The notes: generated by a model not told the origin, from the letters alone. 64,000 nucleotides of DNA from Motacilla alba alba (GCF_015832195.1 NC_052017.1:47507652-47571651), one strand, 5' to 3'. Positions 25,921 through 40,600 are shown, counted from the first letter of the stretch. Numbers and translations: made by a program.

Positions 25921-28900
25921 AACAAGGAAACTTGACGTTCCTATGCTGAGGCCTCTCTGTATCTTTCAGCACTGAGGCCATGGGTGGTTTCTAGAAATAA
26001 TATTGTGTTTGTAGCTGTGCACTGCTAGAAAATGGTTTTCAGGCGTACCTGTTTATAACAAAGCCCCAAGCAATAAGCAACCCTCTTTTTTCTCTTTTCC
26101 CACTGAAATCGGCATGCTTAACCCCTCAGTGAGGCCTAGGTCACATCCCTGCAGGATGCATGTTCTACTGACCTTGGTAGGGCTTAACTTTAGCACTCAA
26201 CAGCAGACTGAGTGTGGGACAGCCATCATTTATTTAAGACATTCAGGTCCGTTTAGATCTCTTCAGTAGTTTTGTAAGAGTTTGAAAGTTGACGTTCATC
26301 ATAGCTGAGGCCCTCTATGTAAATTTATCACAGGGCAGATTGAAAAGACATCTTACTAGACACCACAGGGCGAAAATAACTATCCTTCCAGCCTGGTTGT
26401 TTAGGCTAAGTAGAGCAGGCAAACAGTTGCTGAGCCAGGTTTTGGACTGCTGAATTTGGAGATTACTGTCTAACAGGCAGCCTACGGAAAACCCCCAATC
26501 TTCACAGAGTGAGAGGCCAGACATCAGATGTGGCAAGATCCATGATGTCTGACCGTACCCATAAATAAGTTTGGGGCTTTACAAACCATCTTTATATGTG
26601 ACCCATATGGTTGGGGTTTTTGGTTATTGTTTCTTTGTCTTCAATGAGGTTTGAATCTGCTCAAAACTGGGGAATGGGAAGAGGGATTTCTTTGTTTACA
26701 GCATCTGTCCAAGACATATTGCCACTGTAGTTATCCACCTCTTCCAGGAGCTTCAAGACTTTTCCTGCATGTTTTGGAAAAATAAGGTTTTGGTGATGAC
26801 CTAACTCTGGTTTAGCAACCTGATCAGTCTTTCTCTGCCTGAAGGTACTGGGATGACAGAACGGTCCATTGGGGTCTAATATTTTACTCAGAAAAAAGTG
26901 AAGCAATGTCCTTCTTCCACCTCAATTTTATCTAAAATTCCTTCTAGCCATACTTTTTGGGAAGTGCTCTTGGACATGAAAACAGCACCCTCATAGACAA
27001 CTTTAGGGATGAAACATCCTTTCGGTGATTTCCTAACCTGGTTCATGTATGCTTTCTTGACAGTTGTCAACAGACATATTGTTGACAGTTGTAGAGACAA
27101 CATATTTTCTGCAGACCTCTTATGCTACCCAAGTTACTTTAAACAATTACAAAAGACCTCCCACCCCTCTGAAAACCTCACCCTTTAAGTAACCCCCCAG
27201 GGGAAGTCTGCAGCTGGAGGTCTAGGGATGCCAAAATACAAGCAAACTCCTTCAGGCAAATTCAAGGTAAATAAAAAGCCAGTGAAATGCTAGAGAACAG
27301 TTGGAAAAGCGCAGCTAGGCCCTCCAGGGCTTATATTCCTGTCAGGTATATACTCTAAAACAGTGGAGAGGGGTTGTGGTTTGCAGCTTGTAGTCAGCTG
27401 GTGGATTTGAGCTGCTGCAGGGCCTCCACAGGCTGTCAAAAGAAAACAAATGCTGGCTGCTGTGGCTGCAGCCCAGGGAATCCCTTGAGCCACTGGTCAC
27501 AGTCTTCACACCCCAAGCTTCAAACTCATAGTAACAAAACAACTTCCAGCCCAGAGAGCTGAAGGGACACAGGTCCTATAAAAGCATCCTAATATGTTAT
27601 GGGAAGGATCCCAGCCTGCTGTAAAGGTAACAGTCTGTCCGCAAAAACCACTGGTATTTTAGGGAGTTTTCCTTCTTGCTACAGCAACTCCTTTGGATCC
27701 ATAAAGACAGGGCTGACGGGGGTTGAGCAAGTGCAGGGCAACCTTCACCACCTCCCACTCTGGCTGCACCATTTTCCCAAGGGACATCTGAAACAACAGA
27801 GCTCTCATCAAGTTGGGGATCTCAGGAAAAGTTATAAATATGTCCCAAGCCTTGCCTGATTTATTGAGAAGGACTGTTCTCTAGGCAAATGGCCAATGAC
27901 TACCCTTAAAATAAGCTGCAGACAAAGCCCAGGATATGCAGCAAAATCTACACACTCTCTTCTTCTGTTTCTTCCCTAGAAACCATTATGTAGCTGAGAG
28001 TATATCTGGAAAGTTATAAAGAATTTTAAAAAGCAGTATATAACCCTTCTTCTTGCTGCCTAGTCCTGCAACATGGTCTGACTTCAGAAACTTTGGAGGA
28101 TTAGTCAACATTTCAGGACAACACAAAATCCTGGGCCATGCCTTAGCACTCTGCCTTGATGAGCTGAGCAGGTGAGCTCCTGCTTCCAGGGCTGCCTCCA
28201 GGCATCTGCTGCCCTCTCCTTCTGCTCCTGCTGAAGTATCCTGGGATACTGCTGCTCTTCAAGTCTCAGAAGGACTTGAAGAAGCCCCTGGCTGCACTTT
28301 CAGGGACCATTTGGTCCCTATTAGCAGCTGTGACAGTAGAGTCTGCCCCATCTCCTCTTAGGGCAGGACAATAGCGATTGCATATTAAGGGCTGCTCACA
28401 GACTTATTAGCCACAGTTTTTGAGCTTCTTATTCTTTAGGACAGCAAAGTGTATTTGAAAACAATAGGTATTTTGAAAAATGAGTATTTATGCTTTTGTA
28501 AAAATCTGACACACATTTGGAGATACTGATGTTGTTTTTGTGCTGGCTTTTCAGTTTGTGCTTTACCACAAATTTCCTATGGCTGTAAAGGCAAATACAA
28601 GCATGTAATTAGCATGGTTTTCATCATCCAGTGGCATTAACTGGCTGGTTATGGTGGCTTTTGTACTCCAGTTCCTAGCCACATTCTAACATTCACTCAT
28701 AAGTTTGGTCCCTGAGTCAGATCCATAGTTCATGCCTTATCATGGTAATGTTTCCTTTAGCTCTTCTGTACCTTGCCAACCCTGTGTCCGCTTGCAGTTA
28801 CTGTATACACACCCAAAAAAAAAAAAAAAAAACCCTAAAGCAAAACTTAGGGTAAGAACAGAGAAAACAGCATGAATACTGCTGAATGACTGATTTAGAA

Positions 28901-29034
28901 GAAATATATGCTTTGATTGAGACTGTTATTGGATGATCTTTTAAGTTGTTAGGTAGAGTACAACAAAGCAACCGTTTTGCAGGGAAATCGCAGGAAGTTA
29001 AGTAGAGAGATTTTTAAATATCCACATTCACTGA
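25921..29034. other. intergenic DNA; possible decayed frame pair on the - strand
   Basis: Two overlapping - strand frames (27103-26888 and 26906-26661) would join through one frameshift into about 140 codons. The product is not recognised, and the pairing may be chance. A short hairpin lies at 27065-27087. Nothing else is seen. Confidence 0.45.
28815..28832 (+). repeat. poly-A run (18)
   Basis: Eighteen consecutive A in AT-rich intergenic DNA. There is no recognisable retrocopy in front of it, so I treat it as a simple homopolymer. Confidence 0.9.
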
Positions 29035-29680
29035 CTGGAAGGGAGTCCAGCAGAAAACAACCTGGGGTTGCTGGTCAATGACTGAACATGAGCCAGTTTT
29101 TTCCCAGCTGGTCAAGAAGACCTGCGACATCCTGGCCTGTATAAAAAATTGTGTGGCCAGTGGGACCAGGGCAGTGATTGTTCCACTGTACTTGGGACTG
29201 GTGAGGCAGTGCCTCAAATCCTGTGTTCATTTCTGGGTCCCTCACTACAAGAAAGACATTGAGGTGCTTCAACATGTCCAGAGAAAGGCAACAAGGCTTG
29301 GGAAGGGTCTAGAATGTAAGTCTTATCAGAAGCAGAGGAGGCTCAGGAGAGACCTCGTCACTCTACAACTGCCTGAAAGGAGGTTGTAGCACAATGAGGA
29401 TCAGCCTCTTCTCCCAGGCAACCAGTTACAGGACAAAGGGACAGTCTCAAGATGCATCAGGGCAAGTTCAGGTTGGACATCAGAAGGAATTCACAGAAAG
29501 GGTGGTCAAGCATTGGAACAGGCTACCCAGGAAGATGGTGGAGTCACTACCCTTGGAAGTGCTCAAGAAATGACTGGACAAGCTTTTAGTGCTTTGGTTT
29601 AGTTGCAGTGGTGGTGTTTGGTCAAAGGTTGGGCTTAATTATCTCGGAGGTCTTTTCCAAGCTTAATGATTCTATGATTT
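29035..29680 (+). mobile_element. CR1 LINE, 5'-truncated, about 645 bp
   Basis: Translation over 29078-29389 follows the C-terminal part of CR1 ORF2, with HEPVFSQLVKKTCDILACIK, SGTRAVIVPLYLGLVRQCLK and HYKKDIEVLQHVQRKATRLG. The DNA continues through the usual CTGCCTGAAAGGAGGTTGTA and GGTCTTTTCCAAGCTTAATG blocks to an ATTCTATGATTTT tail. Frame breaks after 29389 show it is dead. It starts close to the ORF2 GLLV-type segment and has no promoter or reverse-transcriptase core. Confidence 0.94.
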
Positions 29681-32600
29681 TGTTTTCCTAGCAGAAATGA
29701 TCTGGCCATGGACATAGTAGTGGAGCTCCATAGCTGTTCCTCTTCTCTGGGAATAGATGATAGTGACACACAAAGGAGAAAGCAAAACCTTCCTTACACT
29801 CCGGAGCACTTACACATAAATCTGTGCTTTACTACAGAGTAAGGAGACAGATTCAAAGGAGATTCAAAGGAGATAGAGATTGGGTTACATTTTCTATCAT
29901 TCATCTTATATAATTACCATTTTCAAATAAGGAGTAATGACTTGAGATTTTTATGGGGATAATTAAGTTTTGATCAATGGACAATCTCATGGTAAAAAAA
30001 CATTTTAAATCATTCACCAATCCATACACAAATGAAATATTAATTTTTATCTCTTAAATAATACTTAATACATAATTATTAAATTAGTAATACTTATTTA
30101 ATGAGCCAATAAAATCAGTGGAATATGATTTAAAATGCCCCTTGAAAAGACCTGAGCTCTGCCAGTTGTAGGTGTAAAACATGAAAGGAACTTAACATCA
30201 GAGTGAGCAAACTGAGCACAGTTGAACCAACCATAACAAAAGCCTTGCTGTCTTTTCATTTGGAGAGTAATGGAAGCCCGTAAGTGTGTGATCTTGACAC
30301 AAAACTTTAACTGTGTGAGTGACAGGCTTTTAAGAGTGCCAGACAGCAGCAAACTCTTTAGTGTAAGGGAAGAAGGGTTCAGCAACTGAAAGCAGAAAGT
30401 TACTCTCATCTTCATAAAGAGCTCCTGCTAGATACTCTGTGGATCCAAATCATCTATAATATATAAACACAGTACAGCTGAAGAGATGAGTTTTTGTCAA
30501 TATATCATTATCTGCAAGAGATAACTTTTCTACAGTGCCCTGACACACTAAGTGAGCTGAGTAACGCAACTGGCTCTGTCACACTGCCCACTTTCCTTCC
30601 TGAACTGAAATCTGCTCCTTGAGCAAGTCTGGAAGCCAGAATTTTACAGACTAAAACATGAAGCACTGTCTGGCTTGATCAAAAGAAACATGAGCCAGTA
30701 GCTTAGCATAAAGGTCTTCACATATTCTGGGGTAAGACACAAGCAGTCTTAGCCTCCAGACTTTGACGTAGTACTACAGGATGATTCACACTAAACAGAA
30801 TAAAAATGCCAGGTAATTTATGACTACTGGGTGAGTGATCTTTCCTCTTCCCTTCCCATCCTTGCCTTTCTTCCTTCCCAGGTTCTGGAGGTTGGCTGAT
30901 TTAGGGACCTGTAGCATCAATGATATAGTTTCCACTACTGCTGCCATACATTTAAAAGGTTTTTCAGCAAACAGTGTAAGCAAGCAACTACAGTTCAGTT
31001 TCTCAGCATCATTATTTGTAGTGAATTCTAACTCAGCACTAAGTTTCTTTTGTCCATAAACCTGTTTAAACAGATACAGGGAGCCTTGTTCCCCAACTGA
31101 ATATCTTTTATTATTTGTTTTTAACATGTGAAGGTAATATCTCTGAGGTTCAGTGTGAGGAGTCTTGGAATATTAATAAAAAACTGAATTAAAAAGGTTA
31201 TGGCAAGTACTCAATGCACATGTGAACAACCCCAGTTATTTTTAAACTCTGCTTTCTGCCCAAGCACTATACAACACTAGAAAGCTGTATAGTCTAACTT
31301 TGACTCAGGTCTGGCAGGTGGAACAGTTATTAAAAGAAAGGCTGCAGTGCCTGGAGGTTTCATTTCCTTGTACAAACATGAGGGTACATTGGAGCATGTG
31401 GTGTTGATGATACTGTGGGGACAAAGCACAAACTACTCAGGCCATTAAAAACCCACATCCCAGACTACGCCACATGGCAGCACAGAAGAAAACCCAAGCA
31501 TTTCTTGCTAACACAAACCAATTAAATTATTTTTAGCTTCTACAAAAACAAAAAACACAGCAAAAAAGCAGCCACACTGGTCACTAAGACAATAAGCATT
31601 TCTAAGATTAGTCTTGAAATTCTCTAAATACATGCACCCTTCCCCCACCTCCCAAAAGGAAAATCATAGTAACCATTAGGATGTCTGCATTTATGACCAA
31701 AGATCACAACACAAAGGTTTAGATTTAAGGTTGAAGGGTTTACTTTTCCTTCTGCTGTGCAGAAGGAATGGTTTTGCTCTTCTTCACTCCAAATACAATG
31801 ACCTATGTGGCCATTTTCTGTGACTGCATATTTAGCAGGGTGAGATAAAGGATCTCTGATATGTTTTATTTTCTTAAGAAACAAGTTAATGTGTGTGTGT
31901 CTGCATATATATATGCATACATATGTAAATACGAGCGTATATGTGTTTGCAGATGTGTATCTAAGAGTCCCATGTGTGGACATCAGGGCCAAAATGTAAG
32001 AACAGGGGACTAGGAAAACTTTCTTTCATAACCTATGAGTATGCTTAAAAGCAGCCCTGAGATTCTGGGGAGAATTTCAAAGCACAGTGCAAATTCATGC
32101 AGTGAAAATATCCACTGAATATGCCATGATAATACTCATTAAAGAAAGACAACTTATGAAAGACTGTGGTTGGCTATCATGTGGCTCCTAGAAACAGCAG
32201 ACAAAAAACCAGCTGGACTTCAGATAAGATGGGTTGGTGTTCTTTGAAAATTTCCCCTAACATTATAAAAGGTGAAATTCCTGTTCCATTAATGTGCACT
32301 GTAGAGCTGTTACCTCTACAACCTGAAATTTAGCTTGGTGATGGCTGTTGTAAATTTTGAAAAAATAAAGATATAATTATATATTTTTAAACTCTTTGCA
32401 TCCATCTCCAGCACGTAGTTTTCAGAACTGCCAGCTTAAGCAATCATCCTTTGCCTTGCAGAGGTCTGGCTGAAGGCCTGGGGCAAGAGCAACTCCCCTC
32501 TGAGAGTTCAGGGTGTCTGCTGCTGTCTCTGTCTGAGCCTGGATGGCTCACAGAGGAATCTTTGGAGATCTGATGCATACGGACCAGTGGGTGATCCTAT

Positions 32601-34439
32601 ACAGACCTAATTCATGTCCTGGTTACTGTATTTTGGGATATTTCTTTTGAAAATCATTGGGTTCCTAAAGGTGGGGAAACTCGGGTATTTACTGCCCTGT
32701 GGGGAAAACCATAGGCAAATCCACTGTGCACAACATGCCCAGAGTGAATGGCCACCCTAATTAGAGGCTAAAGCCATAGATCAGCAAAACATTGGGCAAA
32801 GAGGGTTTTTTAAGAAAGGAAAAGACTCCTTTCAGGAAACCTTAGTTTTTTATGTGGCAAGGACTCTGTGTGGATCCCACATGCCACCACACCCTCTTTA
32901 AGGAAATCACTGACTGACATAGACTGCTACAAGGTCCACCCCAACCACCATGACTAGAGGAAATCACTAGCAATAAGCAGAGCAAGCAAGCCAGACAGCT
33001 GCAAAGATGCTCAACAGAGGAAATGGGTTTTCATGGTGAAAGGAACAACCAGCAGGGAACCTTGGTGCAGTAAAGCTCAGTAACAGGAGGTCCTTATGGC
33101 CTGTGACAAACTTCTCTCCCCACCACAGTACCCAAGAGGTAAAAAAATAAAATTTTACAGTCCTTCACAATCAGTCTTCTCCATGTGGGATGACATATGG
33201 TGCAGGATGCATTTTTCTGGAGAACAGTCACTGGGTAGATTAATTGTCACCAAGGGAGGTAAGCACATGCAACAAAGCATTATTGTTGGGACATTTATTG
33301 ACATTTCTCTGGTGGCTTTGGAAGGGCTTGTGTTCTGCTTCTCATGCTCCTTTCCATGGTTTATGTTGCTTGCCGTTAACACAGTCCTGTTTCTTCATGG
33401 CAAGGCTTGGCTCAGCAGCATCTGCTCCTCCAAATCTATTTGAGCACCAAGAAAAAGGAATCCCTGCCCTCCTCTGTGCCAGCTCCCCTCATTTCCCACT
33501 CCTAGCACAGCAGCACTGCCTGGCACAGTCAGCGATCTCCTTCTGTGCAGGCTGGATAAGCCTTGCACACTCAGTTGATACATCTCAGTTATATTTTCTC
33601 TCCATTTTCTGCACCAAGAACTTGATATGGGCCATATCTGTCATGATCATAAGGAAACCAAATCCATGTCCATCCATACATTGTGCTGTTTGGTCTTTCA
33701 ACTTCTCACAATTACAGGCTAGGGATCATCTGAATTTGTCTGTTCTTTCAACTTCTTGGTTGTTAGTTCCTTTCCTAACAGTGGTAGTATTCTTCAAATC
33801 TGAATCTCTTTCTTCTTTGTTATCCCTGATTCTTTGCAGTAACAGTACTTATTTTCTCAAATTATAAGGGTTTTGTTATAATGAGAACACTTTGAATAAA
33901 AGTGCCATCCAGAAGCAAAGAAAACACAGTAAGTTCAGTGCATGAAATAATCACTGTGTATCATGCCACTGATTACAAGACTATCCAAGCAAGGTCCTGA
34001 ACACCCTTTTAAAATATTTTGTTAGAAAAGCAGTTTTGTTAGACCACTAGCTTTGACATCTAATTTCATGGAATCTGTCTGAGCAATCACTTCCTTAGTA
34101 AAGGCTGATCAAGGATGTCAAAGCCCAATAGACAGTCCACAGAATGTACCTCAAAAAGATATTTAATACAGATCTTTAAAAAAAATATTATAATTAATCA
34201 GCAACATTAATGCTTTCCTTTTTTAGGATTTTAATTTCACTTGAGTGAGTTTCAAGTCTCCCTTTAGTTTATGCCAGATTATGGTCTAAAATCCTGGCCT
34301 GACAATTCATGTTGCTGACTCCAGGGAAAATGGAGATGTTTATTCTAATTAAAACAAATTATTCTCTAGTCTGGGTTAACAATTATTTTTGAAGACCAGC
34401 AATTTCACGGATTTTATCTGCCTTTTGCTTCAAATTTAG
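29681..34439. other. intergenic DNA, no gene seen
   Basis: AT-rich sequence. The longest + strand frame in the AT-rich part (33244-33867, 207 codons) lacks any domain, coding-like periodicity I can see, or splice context, and is left out as a gene. Confidence 0.5.
31891..31917 (+). repeat. GT/AT simple repeat with 16-bp palindrome
   Basis: A (GT)5 run is followed by a perfect TGCA(TA)4TGCA palindrome at 31902-31917. Low-complexity sequence prone to slippage. Confidence 0.85.
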
Positions 34440-34640
34440 TGATGACTCTGCTGTCTGTCTTCCGACCTCATCCTTCAACACCCTGCTCTCCCAGTGAGTC
34501 ATTTCAGAAAATTCCCCAGCAATTGTCTGGTGTACTGATTTACGTCTAACTAAGGCAGCAGCTGCCTGGGCTGCTGCTGTCTGTCAAACATGGCCCTTAT
34601 TTTAATGAGTCAATTGCACAGGTATCATCTATGAACCCAT
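34440..34640. promoter_or_regulatory. possible conserved non-coding element
   Basis: Non-repetitive sequence with an E-box-rich core (GGCAGCAGCTGCC at about 34556-34568), then TGTCAAACA and TTTAATGAGTCAATTG. Its texture differs from the low-complexity AT sequence on both sides. Called by eye only. Confidence 0.2.
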
Positions 34641-37600
34641 TTAACACTTTTCTTATTTCTGCATATAATTATATAAAAATTTCTGTTGTGAAAGGTTTAA
34701 CAAAATATCAGGATAATTCTTACTGGTTTCTTAATGTTAAAGAACCCTGTTATATTATCCCATAATATTGTATTTCATTGCTGGTGTCGATTTTTTGTTG
34801 AACAAAGGTACTAAAAATTCATTATATGACATTTAACAAGATAAATGGCTTCAAAATCCTCAGTTACATTTAATTTTCAAATTTTGTGAAACTGAAAAAT
34901 ATTAGTGCATTTTAAGCATGAGAATTTGTAATAAGCTTAGGGAAAGCTTCTATTGCCCACTGTGCTGTATTCACTGGCCATACCAACCATGTGAGCACAT
35001 AGTCTCCCTCTGTGACCAAAAGTTCTCTCAGAAATATTTTTTGGCCACAGCCAATATAAAGTTTCCAACCCCACTTTGACCACTGGAAAACAAATAGATT
35101 TATTTTATGCCTAATCGTTGTAACAAGACCCTATGTCCACATTGTGATATTTTGTTCTAGCTTCCTCCATAGCAAATGATTGGATGAAGCACAGTTAATC
35201 TAGAAAGGGTTACAGTTTACAGATGAGGTGGCTGGTTAATTGCACTTCATAGAAGTTACAAGCATATTGTCCAGATACATAATGCAAAACCCTTATTCAA
35301 AAGCCCAGAGGTGAAATTCTGTTGCTCTCAGTCTACCATTTCCCATATTTATAGCCCCTGACTTTATCACATATTTACAAAAATTTTTGCATTACATTTT
35401 TCTGAATGAGAGGATTTGAGGTTCTGTAGCATATGCCTTTTGAAAAAGGACAAAGAACAAATTTGCATTTAAAATACTTTCATATACAAAACTGATTAAG
35501 TCCTTTTAGCTAGGAGAAATCTCAAATGTGTTCCATCAAACTTCAGGCGTGACAGCAGTACTTATGCCAAGGGTTTCTGAGCAAAGAGGAAAACTCAGTT
35601 TCCTTGCCCAAACCACTAAGATGTAAGACATTCAAGAAAGCAAAGGAATTGTGGAGGCCATGGCCAACTTCAGCACCTTTGGCCTGGAAGGGCATAGAAA
35701 CCAACATCTGTAGAACTGGCTTAAAACCTTCAGCACTTGGGCAGGATTCAGTGACAAAAATGGAGCTCCACATCAGAATTCAGATCTCTCATATCTGCAT
35801 CCGCCAAAAATTATTTAGGCATATTAATGAAGTACAGGAGACCCTGGGAAAGAATTACATGGGTTGATCAACTTTTATCAAATAGTTAGGTACCAGGAGA
35901 ACTTCCTAAATACAGCCATGCCATGAAAATACTAGCAAATATGAATAGAGGTGTTTCTAAGGTCTAGTCAGAAGTAGCTAACAGAAATAAGTAATTCAGA
36001 TTCTTCAGCACCAGAGATGTAACATGAAAAGGACTTGGAAGGATTTAATTCCTCAGTATTCATCACAGGCCCTCTTTGATTGAGTTGCTTAGGAACAAAC
36101 ATTCTCACATTGGACCTTAAAGGTCAAAATAAAATCACTGAGCTTAAAACTAGTTATAGGCTTGCTTCAATCAATCACTGGAGAGCCTCTGAAACCCTCT
36201 GAAAAATACAACATCGTCTTCATTCAAGGACAACTGATGCTACTGACGCTGACTGCTGAAATATAGATGCTGATATCTTTTAGACTACTAAACCTTGTTC
36301 TTCCCCTTAATCCTTTCATACAGGAGTTGCCAGACCTCAGGCAGATCTGGAAGACCTCAGGACTTCTGGGGGCATGAAATTGTTCTTGTAGATCTCTCCT
36401 CTTGCTTGCTATGTGACTGAAGAACCTGCCCAGAGATGAGAGAGCAGAGCCATGGAGCACAGCTGTCTGCTCCACAAAGGGTATGGTCAGCCCCAGAGTG
36501 TCTTAACCATGTTTATGAACATAAAACCACTCCAGAGTGACTAGACCTTCCCTAGATTCACTGGTCTGTACATACAATATGTATTGGGAGTTCAATACAT
36601 CAGACAAAGCTTTGGAAATGAAGAATAGCAAATAGTCTGACAAGTGTCTCTTCAGTTAATTTAATAATTCATCGCAATTCTATCCAAGCTCAAATACATC
36701 AGCAGACCCTGCCAAATATGCTTGCCCAGTGCTCATGATACAAAATCAAAGCAAGTACTGCATTCAGTGTTACCCTAATCACTTGGAGTATATCTAATGT
36801 GGAATATACACTGCTCATGGATTTGTGCTTTTTTGTCTGGTTGGTTCAGCTGTGTGTGTCAGTAGGTCTTTCAGGATGGAAAAAAACCCAAACACCTTGC
36901 TTTTTGAGAGTTATTGCAATGATGGTATTAATCTTTGGTTCAGAGTCCTTCAAGACAGAAGTTTGTGACCATGGAGACCATGTCATGGTAGAAGCCAAGC
37001 TGCAACAAGTTTGAACAGCCTAGTTGACTTCCCCAAATGTCACTTCTTTTTTTTCATGGGGGTGTCACGATCCGCCCTCATTGGCCATGCCAATTGCCTC
37101 ACTAGTCATTGCTTCTAGAATAGAACACAACGATGCTGCAGGATGCAAGTGTCTATAGATTGTTATTGGGTGCTCTTCTGGTCATTTGAATTGTGGGCAT
37201 CAAAACTGATCAGTATTTCTCTTCCTACTAAGTGAATTCACAGATTATGTCACAAATTATATTTCCTTGTGGTTCTCCATGCCCATTTCTCTTCTGAGGC
37301 TCAACTGAATAAATCAGACAGTAAAGTGCTAGCAAAGATGTGGGCCAGAAGAACCTGAGAACTAAACCTTTTGGTGAAGTGAGACAGGTCAGCAATGTAG
37401 GGAACAAAAAGCTTTTTCAAGTCATTATCAAAACAAGTTTTGCTGTTACAACAGGGAGTTTTTTACCTTGTCATCTCTCTAATAATTACTATTAACAACA
37501 GTGGTGTCCACCAAACCCTCCCATGACTGCAATACCTGCTGCCTTCTTAGCTGTCACTGACCATGCAGACATGGTCACTATCCCATTGTTACCCAGTACT

Positions 37601-40600
37601 CCACCACCACCTGGTCACCAACTTATTCATCTGCAGATTCACGTTCTTTGTTTGTCCTCCCTCTCATCCAGACTTAGACTGGATGCACAACTCCAGTTTT
37701 GACAACAGACAAAACTAAAAACCGTCAGTGCTAGAGTTTTGTAGATAAAATTTGTTTTCTTGCCTTCTGTTCTAGACATTTCTCTTTTAGCAGTCACAAC
37801 CACAGCAAGAAACATCTGTTTCAACCTCTTCAGCACCCACAGATATCTCCATGTCCCTAAATCTAACAACCACTCTGATGCATGTGACAGAAGGACAAAT
37901 AAATGATGGTTGGGAAATGCATTAGGAAATTCCACTAGCAAGTTCCAGGCTGGCACAAAAAGATGAAAGGCCTTGTTTTGATTGCTACATTCTTCAGTAA
38001 AGGCAGTTTGATCACTTTTCGGCAATAAGCAGTTCAAACCAGCAGGAATTTATTAACAACACTCTAAGTACCTCATTTCTTCATAGAGACTTGTAACAGC
38101 AGTGTCTCGTTCTCATCTGTCCCATGGGGCTTCTCTTACAGAGAAAGACATCTACTTTTCCTAACAGCCCACACATGAGCAAATAAAGCTCTTCATTCCC
38201 TCCCCTCCATATCTGCTATTTATTCACCATGCAATGGGGTAGAGTGAACTCAGCAAGCCGAGGGCCTTTCACTGGGCCTGGATGCTCCTGCTGAGGAAGA
38301 GATGTCACCCTCCACTCTACATGATGATGCTCTTAATGTTTTGATAAGCATGACTGGCTAAAGGTGATGGTTACTGACATTTATTTGGAAAATAATGTAT
38401 TGATAACCATTGCTTCTCTGTGCTAATAATCCAACAACCTGCAGTTGGGCTTAATCTTACGTTCCAATTTTATCTTTTTTCAAGTTTTTTAGTGTGTGCT
38501 GAGGCTTGTGTGAGTATAACATAAATGGAGCTGGAAGCACATCTGCCCTTTGGACTCAGCACTTACTCTTCCCAGAAAGTCTCTCTTATTATTTCTGTTC
38601 AAGAATACATGAAGTTGGCTGCATGCCTGGATCTGCATCTGGTGTCTAAAAAGAAAAATAACAATTTGCTTCAACACTATATTTGGAGATGACAGAGGAC
38701 AAGAAGAAGCTGAGGCTGAGCAAGTTTGTCAAGGAACTGAGCAGCTACACACCATAGCTTGAAGATGATGGTCCTGGGCCTAAGAGCAGGAGCCAGGGAA
38801 TACAATACAACACTTTCCTTGTTCACATGTCTTTGTAATAACAAACCTAGTTTGACTAGACAAACCTAGTAGACTAGAATGTATTACATTTTTTTTCCAA
38901 GATCCCACCCATTACTTTTTTTTTTTTTTGTCACTTTGCTTTTAGAAGTACTCCAGACAGGTGGAGTTAAGTTCATTCTCCATGAACTAAGGAAGATTTG
39001 TGCCAACCTGTCACTTCTACTCAGGACATTTCTTGAGGATATGTTAGTAGTCTCTTGACACCCCACCTCTATTACATTTCTATCCTGAAAAGAAGCTTTA
39101 GAGAAGGTCTGGTGTCCCTGATCTCTTGGGTAATCAAGTCAGCATGAGAAAAACATGTACTTAACTAATCCACAGCCATACTTCACTAATCTCACTTACT
39201 GTAGTGAGAGTGTTTTGCATAGTGTCAGCGTCTTGGCTAGCTAATAACTACCTGTAACAACGATCCTGTTCTTACCACAGGATGTGCAGCCTCCTAATTT
39301 TTGCGGGATAGATGATCAGTTTTTGCAGGATGGGTATTTCCGTGGATGGGATTCTGTTTTGCTCAAGTATGTCTCTGTGAAGAAAAACTCAGTCCTTTCC
39401 CAGGCTTGAGATCTGCATTGAAATGGAATACAATGTTCAGACTTCTGTAACTATTGACAAAGTGAATGTTTCTTCCCTCACAGACTATTATTTAGCCAGG
39501 ATTATCTATGTGATTCTTCAGTCACTCTGAGTCCTAGCATTATTTTGGATGCTCATTTAGGGAAATCAATGTTCCTGTGACTTTAAACATAGCTTTATAA
39601 TAAAAACACCTATTCCAAATATTAACTATGTATTGTGGCCATGGTATACTGTGGATGTAGTTCTCTAAATTCACTCTAAAATAACCCAGAGAAAGAACAG
39701 ATGGGAAAGATTTTTAAAGTCTTCATAACAAATCCCAAGCAATTTCCAGAAACTAAGTCAGTCAGTACAATAAGCAATTGCACTCCCAGTTCTTCCTTTT
39801 TGAAAGATTTCATATTGTATGTATAGGACTTCTTAATCCTGTATTGCGTTTCTACAGCTTTTGAAGTCTTGTTTAAACTTTGGAAAGTGCAGTTATTGGA
39901 AACTTGGCTATTCTTTTTTATTTGATGGCCAACCAAAATAGTGGATATGTCTTGTCAGATGTAAATGATAGGATGGTATGTTGTGATGTGTGTATTTTAG
40001 CAACCAAATCCTTGTTTGTAGAGGTTTTATGTTGACATGGGAATCATGCACCACTTCATCAGTAATTTCACTCTCAAACCAGGGTAATTATAATAAAACA
40101 CAATAGAGTAGAACCAAGCCACAACTGAAACATTAGCTTTCTATCCTGTCCCATCACTTGTGAATGAGATGTGAAAAGTTCAGGCTAACCATAACTCTTT
40201 CCTAGTGCCCAATACACAGGATTTCAAACAATAAAAATGAAAATTTTTAAGTTCTTACTGTTTTGGGGTTTTTTTTCCTCAAGCAGAACAGCCTACAAAA
40301 ACACTGCCATAATTCAATGGAACCTCATTTTATGGCTTGCCCGTCTGTTTCAAAACTTTCTTTCCTGATTATCTTTCTGTATGGTGCCAGTCTGATGAAA
40401 CACGCTGAGCTGAACTCCTCTTTACTAAGGTACCTACTAAATAGAAAAGTTGCTTATGCACTTCCAATTACCCATACTATCATTTTCCCTCTACTGTTTT
40501 GTTGCTTTATTATTTGTATTTCTGGCAGACTTGCCATCCTTAAACAGTACCTCAGCTGCATCTGTCAGCCTTGTGAATTTAGGGCACAGATAACAAATTT

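Noticed and set aside
33244..33867. 207-codon + strand open frame in intergenic DNA
   Set aside because: It is the longest frame outside GC-rich DNA, but it shows no recognised domain, repeat match or splice context. One frame of this size by chance in 64 kb is not surprising.
37066..37100. TGTCACGATCC as a possible LTR start
   Set aside because: No matching LTR end, promoter block or target duplication could be found.
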